Below are positions 25,282 through 33,840 of a stretch of 64,000 nucleotides of DNA, in pieces (the stretch's first letter is position 1; every line of letters starts with the position of its first letter). The notes below the pieces were generated by a model. The model saw nothing but the letters and a program-made list of their open reading frames with translations. It was not told the origin of the DNA and searched no databases. Source of the stretch: Oryzibacter oryziterrae (GTDB taxonomy: Bacteria; Pseudomonadota; Alphaproteobacteria; Rhizobiales; Pleomorphomonadaceae); NCBI RefSeq assembly GCF_021864535.1, contig NZ_JAKJIC010000003.1:235941-299940 (forward strand), in the 5' to 3' direction. Made by a program: the position numbers and the translations under genes.

Positions 25282-26850
25282 ATGGCCATCAACTCAATCA
25301 TGCGCAATCCGATGATGATGCGTCTGTCGGACATGCGGACCTCGCTGGAAGACCTTCAGCGCCAGCTGGGCACGGGCCAGAAGGCGGAGACCTATGGCCA
25401 GCTCGGCACGGAGCGCTCGCAGTCCATTACCTTCCGCTCCAAGATCACCAAGATCGACGCTTACATGGGCGCCACCAAGCAGGTGAACCTGCGCATCCAG
25501 CTTCTGGATACCTCGCTGACGCGCCTTGGCACCATTCCCACCGATGTGCGCGCCGCCCTCGATCCCAACAACTACCAGGTCCGGCTCGACGGCAAGACGG
25601 ACGCGCAAAAGTCGTCGCTGATCGCGCTCGACGAAGTGGTTGGTCTGCTGAACTCGACGGCGGACGGTCGGTATCTGTTCTCGGGCAAATCGACCGACAC
25701 CAAGCCGGTGGTGACCGTGGACGAAATGCTGAACGGCACCGGTGCCAAGGACGGGCTCAAGCAGGTGACGGCCGATCGGCTCAAGGCCGATCTGGGCACC
25801 GGCAAGCTGGGTCGGCTCGAGATTGCCACAGCGGGCGATACGGTATCGCTGAACCGTCAGACGCCGCTGTCGAGCGAGTTCGGCTACAAGATCGCCGATG
25901 TGGAGACGACGAGTTCAAACGTGACCGTGGGGACGACGGGGACCTCGCCGGTGGAAAGCGCCAGCGTGAGCTTCACGGGCCTGCCGGCGGCGGGCGACAC
26001 GGTGAAGTTCGAGCTGACCAATCCGGACGGGTCTGCCAGCTCGCTGACGCTGACGGCAACGCTCTCCAACCCGCCTGAAGATGGCTATTTCACGGTTGGG
26101 GCCGATACCACGGCCACGGCGACGAATTTCGAGACGGCGCTGCAGAAGTCGCTGGGCAAGAAGGTGGCGTCCGAGTTCACGGCGGCCTCTGCGACGCGGG
26201 CCGGCGAGAATTTCTTCGACACTTTCGGCGGCAAGATGCCCCAGAGGGTGGATACCAGTTCAACCGGCGGCGATCTCGCCACCGCGACCGATCTCAGGGA
26301 CGCCACTTCGGCCGACACCGTGCAATGGTATCTCGGCTACAACGGCAAGATTGACAATGGCACGGTCGGTGACGCCGACAATGACCCGACGACGGCCGAC
26401 TACTCGACCTTGCCCCGCAATGACATCGGCGCCACGGTCGACAGTGGCGTGACGGTCAATTACGGCGTGCGGGCCAACGAACAGGGCCTGCGGCTGATGG
26501 TGCAGTCCTTGTCGGTGATGGCGACGGCGAAATTCGACAGCACGGTGCCCACGGACGAGGATCGCTATGCGGCGCTGACGGAACGCGCCCGCGATGCACT
26601 GGCCTTTGACAACGGCAACCAGAGCCCATCCGACATTCATGCGGAAGTGGCCGTGGCCGGCAAGGTGGCCGAGGATTCCGCCAAGCGGCTCGAGGCCAAC
26701 AAGAGCGCGATGCAAGAGCTTCTTGACGGGGTCGAGGGGATCGACAAGGAAGAGGTGGCGGCGCAGATCCTGACGCTGCAGAACCGCATGCAGGCGAGCT
26801 ATCAGACGACGTCGATCCTGAACTCGCTGTCGCTGCTGAACTTCATGTGA
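25282..26850 (+). CDS. flgL: Flagellar hook-associated protein 3 FlgL (flagellin-like)
   Basis: Second hook-filament junction protein, 522 residues, longer than the roughly 320 of enterobacterial FlgL because of an extra central domain (about 165-420, Thr/Ser/Asp-rich). The N-terminal helix MAINSIMRNPMMMRLSDMR with DLQRQLGTGQKAET and the C-terminal LTLQNRMQASYQTTSILNSL match the flagellin/HAP3 D0-D1 helices. AAGGTCGAGGG lies upstream of the ATG. A strong terminator follows at 26912-26940. Confidence 0.93.
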   Translation: MAINSIMRNPMMMRLSDMRTSLEDLQRQLGTGQKAETYGQLGTERSQSITFRSKITKIDAYMGATKQVNLRIQLLDTSLTRLGTIPTDVRAALDPNNYQVRLDGKTDAQKSSLIALDEVVGLLNSTADGRYLFSGKSTDTKPVVTVDEMLNGTGAKDGLKQVTADRLKADLGTGKLGRLEIATAGDTVSLNRQTPLSSEFGYKIADVETTSSNVTVGTTGTSPVESASVSFTGLPAAGDTVKFELTNPDGSASSLTLTATLSNPPEDGYFTVGADTTATATNFETALQKSLGKKVASEFTAASATRAGENFFDTFGGKMPQRVDTSSTGGDLATATDLRDATSADTVQWYLGYNGKIDNGTVGDADNDPTTADYSTLPRNDIGATVDSGVTVNYGVRANEQGLRLMVQSLSVMATAKFDSTVPTDEDRYAALTERARDALAFDNGNQSPSDIHAEVAVAGKVAEDSAKRLEANKSAMQELLDGVEGIDKEEVAAQILTLQNRMQASYQTTSILNSLSLLNFM

Positions 26851-26911
26851 GATCAAGGGCAGCGCGGTGCGCCCTGCGGGGCGTGCTGGCACAAGAGCTG
26901 CCAGAAAAGCG

Positions 26912-26940
26912 AAAGGCGCGGATGGGTTCCGCGCCTTTTT
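26912..26940. terminator. Rho-independent terminator between flgL and flaF
   Basis: The 11-bp stem AAAGGCGCGGA (26912-26922) with TCCGCGCCTTT (26928-26938) has loop TGGGT and T/A runs on both sides. It serves flgL and probably the convergent flaF operon. Confidence 0.92.
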
Positions 26941-26961
26941 CGTATTCGCTTGTTCTGGTGG

Positions 26962-27333
26962 TCAGCCTGGCGATCCGCGCAGACCGGCGGCGATGTCAGC
27001 GTTGATCGAAATCAGCGTGCTGAGCTTTTCCGGTTTGGGATCGGCAAGGACGCGCATGGAATGGCTGAAGATGAAGATTGCCAGCTGGGCCACATTGTCC
27101 TTGACGCTCTGCGGCAAGGGATTCTCCGGGCGGGTCGCCGAGGTGGAGAGAATGGTCCAGAGCTTGCGATTGTAGGTGATAGCCTCGTCCAGTTCCCGAC
27201 TGCCCATTTCCCAATCGTCACGGACACTCTGCAACTTGGCAGCGGCCTTGATCAGGAGAGACGCTTCAAGCTCACGAGGGCTCGCCGTCTTCTGCTGGGT
27301 CCGGAGGTAGGCTTGCGCTCCCTGATTGTACAT
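26962..27333 (-). CDS. flaF: Flagellar biosynthesis regulator FlaF
   Basis: A 123-residue cytoplasmic protein required for flagellin secretion or synthesis in alphaproteobacteria, acting opposite to FlbT on flagellin mRNA. The N-terminus MYNQGAQAYLRTQQKTASPR and the segment WTILSTSATRPENPLPQSVK are typical. Its start lies inside flbT: the two genes overlap by 62 bp (27272-27333) in different frames, so translation is probably coupled. It is the last gene of the flagellin-flbT-flaF unit. Confidence 0.93.
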   Translation of the reverse strand: MYNQGAQAYLRTQQKTASPRELEASLLIKAAAKLQSVRDDWEMGSRELDEAITYNRKLWTILSTSATRPENPLPQSVKDNVAQLAIFIFSHSMRVLADPKPEKLSTLISINADIAAGLRGSPG

Positions 27334-27709
27334 GGCTTATCAGCTTCTGTTCGTACTCAATTAGGTTCCGGGCTTCCTTGAGAGCTTTGTAAAGGGAATT
27401 GTTTAAAATATGGTTACTGATCTTGGTTACGTAGCCGATCGAGCTGGGCGCGGCGTCGATTATGTCGTTGACAAGTTTAAAGAAATCGTCCTGAAACTTG
27501 TTAACTTGCTTTGACAGGTACATCATCTGGACCGCGAGATAGATGCGTTTTGCAGGGCTGTTTGCGGTCTTGACGGTGAGGATATCCTTCTCGCGCAGGA
27601 TCGGTGCGCTACCCTCGATGAACAGGCGTGTGCGCTGATTGTCGTTGGTAATGACGGACTCGCCGATGACGATGCGTTCGCCGGGCTTGAGCTCGACTTT
27701 CAGTGCCAT
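27272..27709 (-). CDS. flbT: Flagellin mRNA regulator FlbT
   Basis: A 145-residue post-transcriptional repressor that binds the 5' region of flagellin mRNA and promotes its decay in Caulobacter and relatives. The start MALKVELKPGERIVIGESVI at 27709 is the family N-terminus; the longer frame to 27763 adds 18 unrelated residues. The C-terminal part EYEQKLISHV and beyond is read in a second frame by flaF over 62 bp. It lies 81 bp after the third flagellin gene with no terminator between, so it is likely co-transcribed with its target. Confidence 0.93.
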   Translation of the reverse strand: MALKVELKPGERIVIGESVITNDNQRTRLFIEGSAPILREKDILTVKTANSPAKRIYLAVQMMYLSKQVNKFQDDFFKLVNDIIDAAPSSIGYVTKISNHILNNSLYKALKEARNLIEYEQKLISHVQSGSASLPPDPAEDGEPS

Positions 27710-27790
27710 GATGGTCCATCTCCCCTGTGCCCGATCCTGCCTAGCGGCTGAGGCGGACGTCAATTTGTCTGGGTGCGGCTGCCGATATCA

Positions 27791-28948
27791 TCAGCCGCCA
27801 AGCAAGCGCAAAATGCCCTGATCGGCTTCGCTTGAGAAACTGAGGCTGGTGGCTGCCAGTTGCTGGCGCGTGTTGAGGGCCAGGAGCTTGGCGCCTTCCT
27901 CGTTGGGGTCGGCGGCCACAAGCTTTTCCGAACTCGTCAGCAGCGAGCCCGAGAAAGACTTCATGAAGTCGGACCGGTTCTGCAGCATGGTCAGATTGGT
28001 GCCGATCGTGGTTTCCTGCAGGCGCACGGTGTCGCGCGCACCCTTCAGATCTTCGATGGAGGCATCGGCGCCGGAGGGCTTGAACCAGGTGGATTCGGTC
28101 GCGTCCAGGACAAGGTTCTCGAAGGCCCCGCCAGCCGTTCCGCCCGCGATCGTCATGTCGGTGGCGGTCTCGATCTTCAGCGTGCCGGATCCATCGAGGT
28201 TGGCGCGGATGCCCTGGCCCTGCTGATCGAAGGTCCGGACCAGATCCGAAACGGTGGTCTTGTCCGTCACGTTCAGCGTGGACACGGTCTTGCCGCTGCC
28301 ATTGGTGACGGTGATGGTGTCGCCCACCGAGAAACTGCTGCTGTCGGTGAGCTTGCTCTCCGGCTTCAACGGGTTGGTGCCATCGGTCAGCTGGATTTCA
28401 GCCTGGCCGAACTGGCCTTCGTTCAGTTTGGACAGGCCGAGCGACTGCTCGGTGTTGGTGAAGTCGATGGCCGAGACGGTGACGGCCTCGTTCATGCTGT
28501 CGCCGAAATAGAGCTTCAGGTCGTGGCCATTGCCCAGGAGCAGGTTCTTGCCGCGATAGCTGCTGTCGTTGGCGACGCCGACCACCTGCTTGAGGACTTC
28601 GTTGTAGTCCTTCGCGAACTGGGCGCGCTCGAAGGCATTGTCGCTGTCGGAGGCCTTGCGGGCGACAGAGTTGGCCGAGTCCACCAGCTTGACGATGGAG
28701 GCGATGCCGTTGTCGGCCGCCTTGATGACCTGAATGCCCTGACCCAGCTGTTCAACGATGCGTCCGAGCTGGGCCGCATTGTCGGACAGCGATTTGGACG
28801 TGAAATAGTTGTTGGGATCGTCCAGAGCCGAGTTCACGGCCTTGCCGGTGCTGAGCCGCTCACTGCTGACGGCGGCCTCCTGCACGGCATTGCGAAGGGT
28901 GGTTACCGTGTCGCGGGTTGCGCGGGTCAAGGGTATGGTGGTGGTCAT
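27791..28948 (-). CDS. Flagellin with central insertion (385 aa)
   Basis: Filament subunit. The N-terminal D0/D1 helices (TRATRDTVTTLRNAVQEAAV, then STGKAVNSALDDPNNYF) and the C-terminal helix (AKLLALNTRQQLAATSLSFS, ending LRLLGG) are flagellin-like. Between about 190 and 290 it has an extra domain absent from the two other flagellins here; the stretch around ITVTNGSGKTVSTLNVTDKT resembles the flagellin hook IN motif. Divergence from its paralogs suggests a distinct filament position. It is the promoter-proximal member of the unit with flbT and flaF. Confidence 0.9.
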   Translation of the reverse strand: MTTTIPLTRATRDTVTTLRNAVQEAAVSSERLSTGKAVNSALDDPNNYFTSKSLSDNAAQLGRIVEQLGQGIQVIKAADNGIASIVKLVDSANSVARKASDSDNAFERAQFAKDYNEVLKQVVGVANDSSYRGKNLLLGNGHDLKLYFGDSMNEAVTVSAIDFTNTEQSLGLSKLNEGQFGQAEIQLTDGTNPLKPESKLTDSSSFSVGDTITVTNGSGKTVSTLNVTDKTTVSDLVRTFDQQGQGIRANLDGSGTLKIETATDMTIAGGTAGGAFENLVLDATESTWFKPSGADASIEDLKGARDTVRLQETTIGTNLTMLQNRSDFMKSFSGSLLTSSEKLVAADPNEEGAKLLALNTRQQLAATSLSFSSEADQGILRLLGG

Positions 28949-29164
28949 CTTCTATGCCGCCGTCCTCTTGGGTGCGCTTGGCTGGCCTGCGTTCAGCAAT
29001 GCCGGGATCTTCGATCCTGCATCGCGACGCGCGCCGGTCTTATCGCAGCCGATACCTCAAAGCCCCTTGTCGCCTCCGCCAGCCCATCGGCAAGTTGCGA
29101 CAAGTCGGCAAGAATCGTCCTGCCTGCAGCCTTCTTTCCACAGGATACCGTGGGGCGCTGGAAA

Positions 29165-29199
29165 TGAAAACAGAAAGCGGAGCGCGTTGCCGCGCTCCG
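29165..29199 (-). terminator. Rho-independent terminator after the second flagellin gene
   Basis: On the minus strand, GCGGAGCGCG pairs with CGCGCTCCGC (29176-29199, loop GCAA) and is followed by TTTCTGTTTTC. Confidence 0.88.
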
Positions 29200-29235
29200 C
29201 CTTCGACGATCGTGATTTCCAGGTCTGCCGCCGGA

Positions 29236-30099
29236 TCAGCCGAGCAGGCGGAGGACGTTCTGGTCGGCCTGCGAAGCGAAGGAGAGGGCGGTGGACGACA
29301 GCTGCTGGCGGGTGTTGAGGGCCAGCAACTTCGCACCTTCCTCGTTCTGATCGGCCAGCGTCAGCTTGTCGGAACCGGTGGTCAGCGTGTTGATGAAGGA
29401 CGTGGTGTAGTCCTGACGGATCTGAACCGACGACAGGTTGGTACCGAAGGTGGAGGCCTGAGTACGCAGCGAGGTCAGAGCGTGGTTCAGCTTGTCGAGA
29501 GCGGTACCGATGTTGTTGTTACCGGTGGTGCCGATCGCCCAGTCGCCGCCGCCGATGGTGCTGAGGGACAGAGAGCTCTGGACGTTGGTGTAGTTCACAC
29601 CGGAGATCGTCATGAAGTTCTGACCCCAGGTGGCGTCGCCCTGGGTACGTTCGTTGAAGATGACGCGCAGATCGTCGCCACCGAGCAGGTTCTTGCCCTT
29701 GTAGGTGGAGTCCTGAGCGATATCCGAGATCTGGCCGAGCAGCTTGTTGTACTCGGAGGCGAAGGTGCCGCGGTCCGTGCTGGACGCAGAGGACAGCGCC
29801 TGAGTTGCCTTGGCCTTGGCGGCGTCGACCAGCTTGACGATGGCCTTGATGCCTTCGTCGGCGGCCTTGAGCTGCTGCACGCCCTGGCCCATGTCGTCCA
29901 GAAGGGTCGACAGGTCGCTGGCGCGGTCGCTCAGCGCCGCGGCGGTGAAGTAGGAGTTCGGATTGTCGAGTGCCGAGTTCACCTTCTTGCCGGTAGCAAG
30001 GCGACCCTGCACGACTTCTTGCATGGACGAGGTCCGCTGCAGAGCAAGGAGGTTAGTACGTACGCCGGCTGCGAGAGTTACTTCAGACATCTTGGACAT
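29236..30099 (-). CDS. Flagellin (287 aa)
   Basis: Filament subunit with both conserved terminal helices and almost no surface domain. N-terminal features are GVRTNLLALQRTSSMQEVVQ and RLATGKKVNSALDNPNSYF; the C-terminus is EEGAKLLALNTRQQLSSTAL, ending NVLRLLG. It is the closest relative of the flagellin at 30259-31098 and probably arose with it by duplication. A CtrA-like box lies 65-79 bp upstream, and a terminator follows at 29165-29199, so it is a separate transcription unit. Confidence 0.95.
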   Translation of the reverse strand: MSKMSEVTLAAGVRTNLLALQRTSSMQEVVQGRLATGKKVNSALDNPNSYFTAAALSDRASDLSTLLDDMGQGVQQLKAADEGIKAIVKLVDAAKAKATQALSSASSTDRGTFASEYNKLLGQISDIAQDSTYKGKNLLGGDDLRVIFNERTQGDATWGQNFMTISGVNYTNVQSSLSLSTIGGGDWAIGTTGNNNIGTALDKLNHALTSLRTQASTFGTNLSSVQIRQDYTTSFINTLTTGSDKLTLADQNEEGAKLLALNTRQQLSSTALSFASQADQNVLRLLG

Positions 30100-30163
30100 C
30101 CCGTTCTAGGCAAATCAGTCCGCCTCTTCTGCGGCGGGTTGAGGTCATGATGTCTTCTTAACC

Positions 30164-30178
30164 TTAACGACGGGTAAA
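30164..30178. promoter_or_regulatory. Near-consensus CtrA box upstream of the 287-aa flagellin
   Basis: TTAA (30164-30167), seven bases, TAAA (30175-30178); on the gene's strand this is TTTA-N7-TTAA, one base from consensus. Confidence 0.4.
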
Positions 30179-30199
30179 CGTCCGAAAAGCATGGTAAAA

Positions 30200-30233
30200 A
30201 AAATAAAAAGGCGGCGGGAAACCCCGCCGCCTT
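30200..30233 (-). terminator. Rho-independent terminator after the first flagellin gene
   Basis: On the minus strand the 11-bp stem AAGGCGGCGGG/CCCGCCGCCTT (30208-30233) is followed by a run of T with one A. Confidence 0.93.
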
Positions 30234-30258
30234 GAAGGATTTGCAGTGTGACTACGTA

Positions 30259-31098
30259 TCAGAAGAGACGCAGCACGGCCTGATCTGCACTGGATGCCAT
30301 CGAGAGGGCAGTGGACGACAGAGACTGTCGGGTCTGCAGCGCCAGCAGCTTGGCGCCTTCCTCGTTGGTGTCGGCGTTGGTCAGGTTGTCGGCGCCTTCC
30401 TGCAACGTATTGATCATGTTCTTCGTGAAGTCCTGACGATTCTGCACAACGGTGAGGTTGGTGCCGAAGGTCGAGGCCTGGTTGCGAAGCGTGGTCAGCG
30501 CGTTGTTCAGCTTGTCGATAGCGCCATTGATGTTGTTGTCGCCGGTGGTGCCGGAAGCCCAGTCGCCGGCGGTCAGGTCGGAAAGCGACAGGGCGCTGGA
30601 CGTGTTGCTGTAGTCAACGCCGGTGATCGACAGGGACGCCTGCTCGCTGCCGGTCTTTTCGTTGAACACCACCTTGACGTCATCGCCACTGAGCAGGTTC
30701 TTGCCGTTGTAGCCGGAGTCCTTGGCGAGGTCTTCGATCTGGCCCAGCAGGTTGTTGTATTCGGACGCAAACGCGCCGCGGTCGGTGGTGCTGGAGCTGG
30801 ACAGAGCCTGGTTGGCCTTGGCCTTGGCGGCTTCGACGAGCTTCTTGATGCCGGAGATGCCCTGGTCGGCAGCCTTGAGGGTCTGCACGGCCTGGCTCTG
30901 ATCGTCGAGCAGGGTCGACAGGTCGTCGGCGCGAGAGTTCAGCGACGAAGCGGTGAAGAAGGAATTCGCATTATCCAGCGCGGAGTTCACCTTCTTGCCG
31001 GTGGCCAGACGGTTCTGGGTCTGCGACATGAGGGACGCGGTCTGCTGCAGGGCGAGCAGGTTGTTGCGAACGCCAGAGCTGATAGTAATTCCAGCCAT
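30259..31098 (-). CDS. Flagellin (279 aa)
   Basis: Filament subunit, the first of three in tandem. It starts MAGITISSGVRNNLLALQQT and carries RLATGKKVNSALDNANSFF and the C-terminal EEGAKLLALQTRQSLSSTAL, ending AVLRLF. The variable domain is minimal. It has its own terminator, and the 270-bp upstream region is AT-rich. No sigma-54 element is visible there; a sigma-70-like TTGATT-N17-ATGATA can be read on the minus strand at about 31150-31180. Confidence 0.95.
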   Translation of the reverse strand: MAGITISSGVRNNLLALQQTASLMSQTQNRLATGKKVNSALDNANSFFTASSLNSRADDLSTLLDDQSQAVQTLKAADQGISGIKKLVEAAKAKANQALSSSSTTDRGAFASEYNNLLGQIEDLAKDSGYNGKNLLSGDDVKVVFNEKTGSEQASLSITGVDYSNTSSALSLSDLTAGDWASGTTGDNNINGAIDKLNNALTTLRNQASTFGTNLTVVQNRQDFTKNMINTLQEGADNLTNADTNEEGAKLLALQTRQSLSSTALSMASSADQAVLRLF

Positions 31099-31310
31099 TT
31101 TATTGTCCTTTCTGGATCAATTTTGACGCCTCTCTTTCTGAGTAGGCGCTATCATTCCATCGGACAACTGCAAATCAAACGTAAAGTAAGACGGTTAACG
31201 GGTGTTACGATTAATAGATGGTGCACAAAAATCTTGTATAGTTAATGTTAACCCTGATAATTTACTTGGAATAAACTATGATTTTTGCAATTGGATATTT
31301 GCAAAATGCA

Positions 31311-31338
31311 AAAAGCCTCCGCTCGATGTGAGGGAGGC
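31311..31338 (-). terminator. Rho-independent terminator after the glycosyltransferase array
   Basis: On the minus strand GCCTCC (31338-31333) pairs with GGAGGC (31320-31315), an inner CTC/GAG extends the stem, and TTTTTGCATTTTGC follows. Confidence 0.8.
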
Positions 31339-31368
31339 AAGTGCAGGATGGAAGAGGGGGCGGCGGCG

Positions 31369-32169
31369 TCAGCGGCGGCGGCTGTTGCCGTAGCGGATCG
31401 CGGCGTTGCCGATGGTGTTGCGATCGCCGACGTGGAAGATGACCTCGTCGAACACCAGGTGGATCGGATTGCCGAGGCGGATCGACCAGCGGCGGGAGAA
31501 CGCGAAGTCTTCCCCCAGCGTGGCACCGGTACTGAGGGCCACGGCGTCGAAGCAGCCGAGATAGCCGCGCGTCACGCCATAGGGGTGAACCGCTTCCGGC
31601 GCTTCCTCGTAATAGTCTTCCGGAATCTTGTCGCGGAAGGTCTCGAAGACGCTGCGGTGGATCAGCATGATGCCGGTGCCGCAGCGGTTCACGGGGAGCA
31701 GCGAGCCGTCATACTTGATGCGGATCGGTGTGACCCCGTCTTCGGCGTAGGCAACGGTGTAGGCCGTCTTTTCCGGGATGTAGCCGTTGGCGGCGATCTC
31801 GGCGATGCGGATGTCGTTGAACTGGCGCGCCATGTTGTAGACTTCGCCAGTGTCGAGCGCGCGCTTGGGCGAGACGACGCCGACGACAGGCTTGTCGGCC
31901 AGCAGCATCTTCTCCATGAGGGAGGGGAAGAAGCCCATGTCGGAATCGAAGAAGAACAGATGGGTGAAGCTCGGATCGTTGAGGACGATCGAGGCATAGG
32001 CGTTGCGGACGAGGCGCAGGTCGAAGGTTTCGAAGAACCTCACCTCGAAGGTCACTTGCGGATAACGCTTGGCGAAAGACGCCTTGAGATCGAAGATCGC
32101 CTCGCAATATTCGGCGCAGAGGTCGCCATAGGCGGTCGGCGTGGCGATCAGGACCTTGGCCGGTTTCAT
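31369..32169 (-). CDS. GT-A-like glycosyltransferase, array member 4
   Basis: A 266-residue putative glycosyltransferase with nucleotide-sugar fold features: N-terminal beta strand VLIATPTAYGD, the segment RLVRNAYASIVLNDPSFTHL and a DxD motif in FFFDSDMGF (D75, D77) for metal and nucleotide-sugar binding, and a C-terminal FHVG segment. ATG 32169 has AAGGGGA upstream; the frame to 32406 is longer but not supported. It is the most divergent of four tandem paralogs and the last gene of the array, followed by a terminator at 31311-31338. The acceptor is unknown; flagellin or a surface glycan are possible. Confidence 0.75.
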   Translation of the reverse strand: MKPAKVLIATPTAYGDLCAEYCEAIFDLKASFAKRYPQVTFEVRFFETFDLRLVRNAYASIVLNDPSFTHLFFFDSDMGFFPSLMEKMLLADKPVVGVVSPKRALDTGEVYNMARQFNDIRIAEIAANGYIPEKTAYTVAYAEDGVTPIRIKYDGSLLPVNRCGTGIMLIHRSVFETFRDKIPEDYYEEAPEAVHPYGVTRGYLGCFDAVALSTGATLGEDFAFSRRWSIRLGNPIHLVFDEVIFHVGDRNTIGNAAIRYGNSRRR

Positions 32170-32222
32170 CGAATAGTCCCCTTGATGCAGGCGGATCGCT
32201 CGGAGCGTGGCGCGCCGGCGCG

Positions 32223-33005
32223 TCAGATCATGCCGAGCTTCAGCTTGCTGGCGAAATGGCCGACGAAGCGATACTCGGTCTGGCGCATGATGGTGGCTTC
32301 CATGTGCGTCCAGATCTCGCCGCCACACTGGTCCACCCAGGTCTTGCCGAAGAAGGCGCCCTCGGCGACCATGTGCGAGGGCAGATCGGTGGCATGCTCG
32401 AAACATTCGAGGACGCGATCGCCCTTGAAGCCGAGCTTGGAATAGTCGCCGGAGGTGTTGTCGATGAGCAGATGCGGGCAGGTGGCCGCGATCTTCTCGA
32501 ACACCTGGCGCTTGATCAGGACGAGGCCGGCGCCACAGGTGCTGACGCGGGCAAAGGAACCGTCGCTGATGGGCATCGGGCCATTGGGGCCGTGGCGCAT
32601 GATCAGGGCATCGTCGCCGCCGACATAGGTGGCGGCGCAGGCTTCGGCAACGGCCGCGTCGTTGTATTTGCGCGCCGCGTCGACGAAGGCCTGGCGGTCC
32701 CAGTCGCGGGTGGGATAGGGGCAGGCGACGACGGGCTTGTCGAAGTCCAGCATTTCGGTGACGAAATGCGCGGGGATCGAAATGTCCGGATCGATCAGGA
32801 GCAGGTGAGAGATGGACGGCTCGTCCAGCACCTGGCTTGCCAGCGCGTTGCGGCCGAAGCCGATGATGGCGCAGGACGAAACGCGGTGCAGGATCTCCAT
32901 CTTGGGGCGCTTGGCGCGGAAGTGATCCAGGAGGTTCAGGACCATCTGGAAATGGATGGTGGAGATGAGGCCCCGGTTGTTGGGCGTGCCGACGAGGATG
33001 GACAT
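32223..33005 (-). CDS. GT-A-like glycosyltransferase, array member 3
   Basis: A 260-residue paralog in the four-gene array. It begins MSILVGTPNNRGLISTIHFQ and has GRNALASQVLDEPSISHLLL followed by the DxD motif IDPDISI (D72, D74). Near residue 230 the shared GGEIWTHMEA segment precedes a basic C-terminus (GHFASKLKLGMI). No signal peptide or membrane segment is visible, so it should be cytoplasmic. Sugar donor and acceptor cannot be told from sequence. Confidence 0.75.
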   Translation of the reverse strand: MSILVGTPNNRGLISTIHFQMVLNLLDHFRAKRPKMEILHRVSSCAIIGFGRNALASQVLDEPSISHLLLIDPDISIPAHFVTEMLDFDKPVVACPYPTRDWDRQAFVDAARKYNDAAVAEACAATYVGGDDALIMRHGPNGPMPISDGSFARVSTCGAGLVLIKRQVFEKIAATCPHLLIDNTSGDYSKLGFKGDRVLECFEHATDLPSHMVAEGAFFGKTWVDQCGGEIWTHMEATIMRQTEYRFVGHFASKLKLGMI

Positions 33006-33045
33006 TGCGCTTGCCTTGGTGCCGGTTGGCTGACGTGGATCAGGT

Positions 33046-33825
33046 TCAGGGCTGGCCGGTCAGCTCAAGCTTGCGCTTGAAGTTGCCGGTAACGATGCGG
33101 CTGCCCATGTGGGTAATCAGGCCCTCGCCATAGACCCAGATTTCACCGCCGCAACGCTGGGTCCAGCGCGAGGTGAAGGACAGGTCCTCGCCGAGCAGGA
33201 CGCCTTCCGAACCGCGCCGATGGGCGAAGAAGCGGACGAGCGGAGCGGTCAGGCCGATGGCGGCCAGCTTGGGCCGCACTTCGGTCTCCGCGAGCTCGGA
33301 GCAGTAGAGCTGCATGGTCTCGAAGACGTCGCGGCGGATCAGCAGGATGCCGGCGCCTGTCTGGTGTGCCTTCAGGAAGCCGTTGGCGACCTTGGGGTCG
33401 TCGGTGTCCATGGCTTCCAGGTCGATGTCGGCGATGCCGGGCGTGTAGCTCGAAGCGGTGAGTTCGGCGACGCCGGGAATGGGCAGGCGCAGGATCTCCT
33501 CGCGCCAGAGGTCGAGATTGCGCACGCGCTGCGGGGCAATGGTGCCGACAACCGGCAGACCTACCGCGAACAGTTGTTCGATGACATCGGGGCGGAAGCC
33601 CATGTCGGTGTCGATGAACAGGAGGTGTGTGTACTCCTGGTTCTGCAGGACGCGGTTGGCGAGAATGTCGCGGGCAAAGCCGACGTCGCGACCGATCGGC
33701 AGCTCGATGTCGAAGTGCCAGTCCGGGTGGTTGGCCAGCATATGGCCGACCAGGCCCAGAATGCTCTGGGCAAAGCCGCCTTCGACGTCGCCGTCGGCAC
33801 AGGGGGAGCCGATCAGAATGCGCAT
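33046..33825 (-). CDS. GT-A-like glycosyltransferase, array member 2
   Basis: A 259-residue paralog. It has N-terminal MRILIGSPCADGD, the helix-strand unit ARDILANRVLQNQEYTHLLF and the DxD motif IDTDMGF at D72/D74, the same positions as members 1 and 3. GAGILLIRRDVFE and CGGEIWVYGEGLITHMG in the second half are shared with the other members, the THMG histidine being a common metal ligand position in GT-A enzymes. A 15-bp gap separates it from member 1, so the genes are likely one transcript. Confidence 0.77.
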   Translation of the reverse strand: MRILIGSPCADGDVEGGFAQSILGLVGHMLANHPDWHFDIELPIGRDVGFARDILANRVLQNQEYTHLLFIDTDMGFRPDVIEQLFAVGLPVVGTIAPQRVRNLDLWREEILRLPIPGVAELTASSYTPGIADIDLEAMDTDDPKVANGFLKAHQTGAGILLIRRDVFETMQLYCSELAETEVRPKLAAIGLTAPLVRFFAHRRGSEGVLLGEDLSFTSRWTQRCGGEIWVYGEGLITHMGSRIVTGNFKRKLELTGQP

Positions 33826-33840
33826 GGGCGTTCCTCCGGC

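Noticed and set aside
31261..32445. Plus-strand frames opposite the glycosyltransferase array
   Set aside because: Shadow frames of the minus-strand paralogs; DxD motifs are found on the minus strand only.
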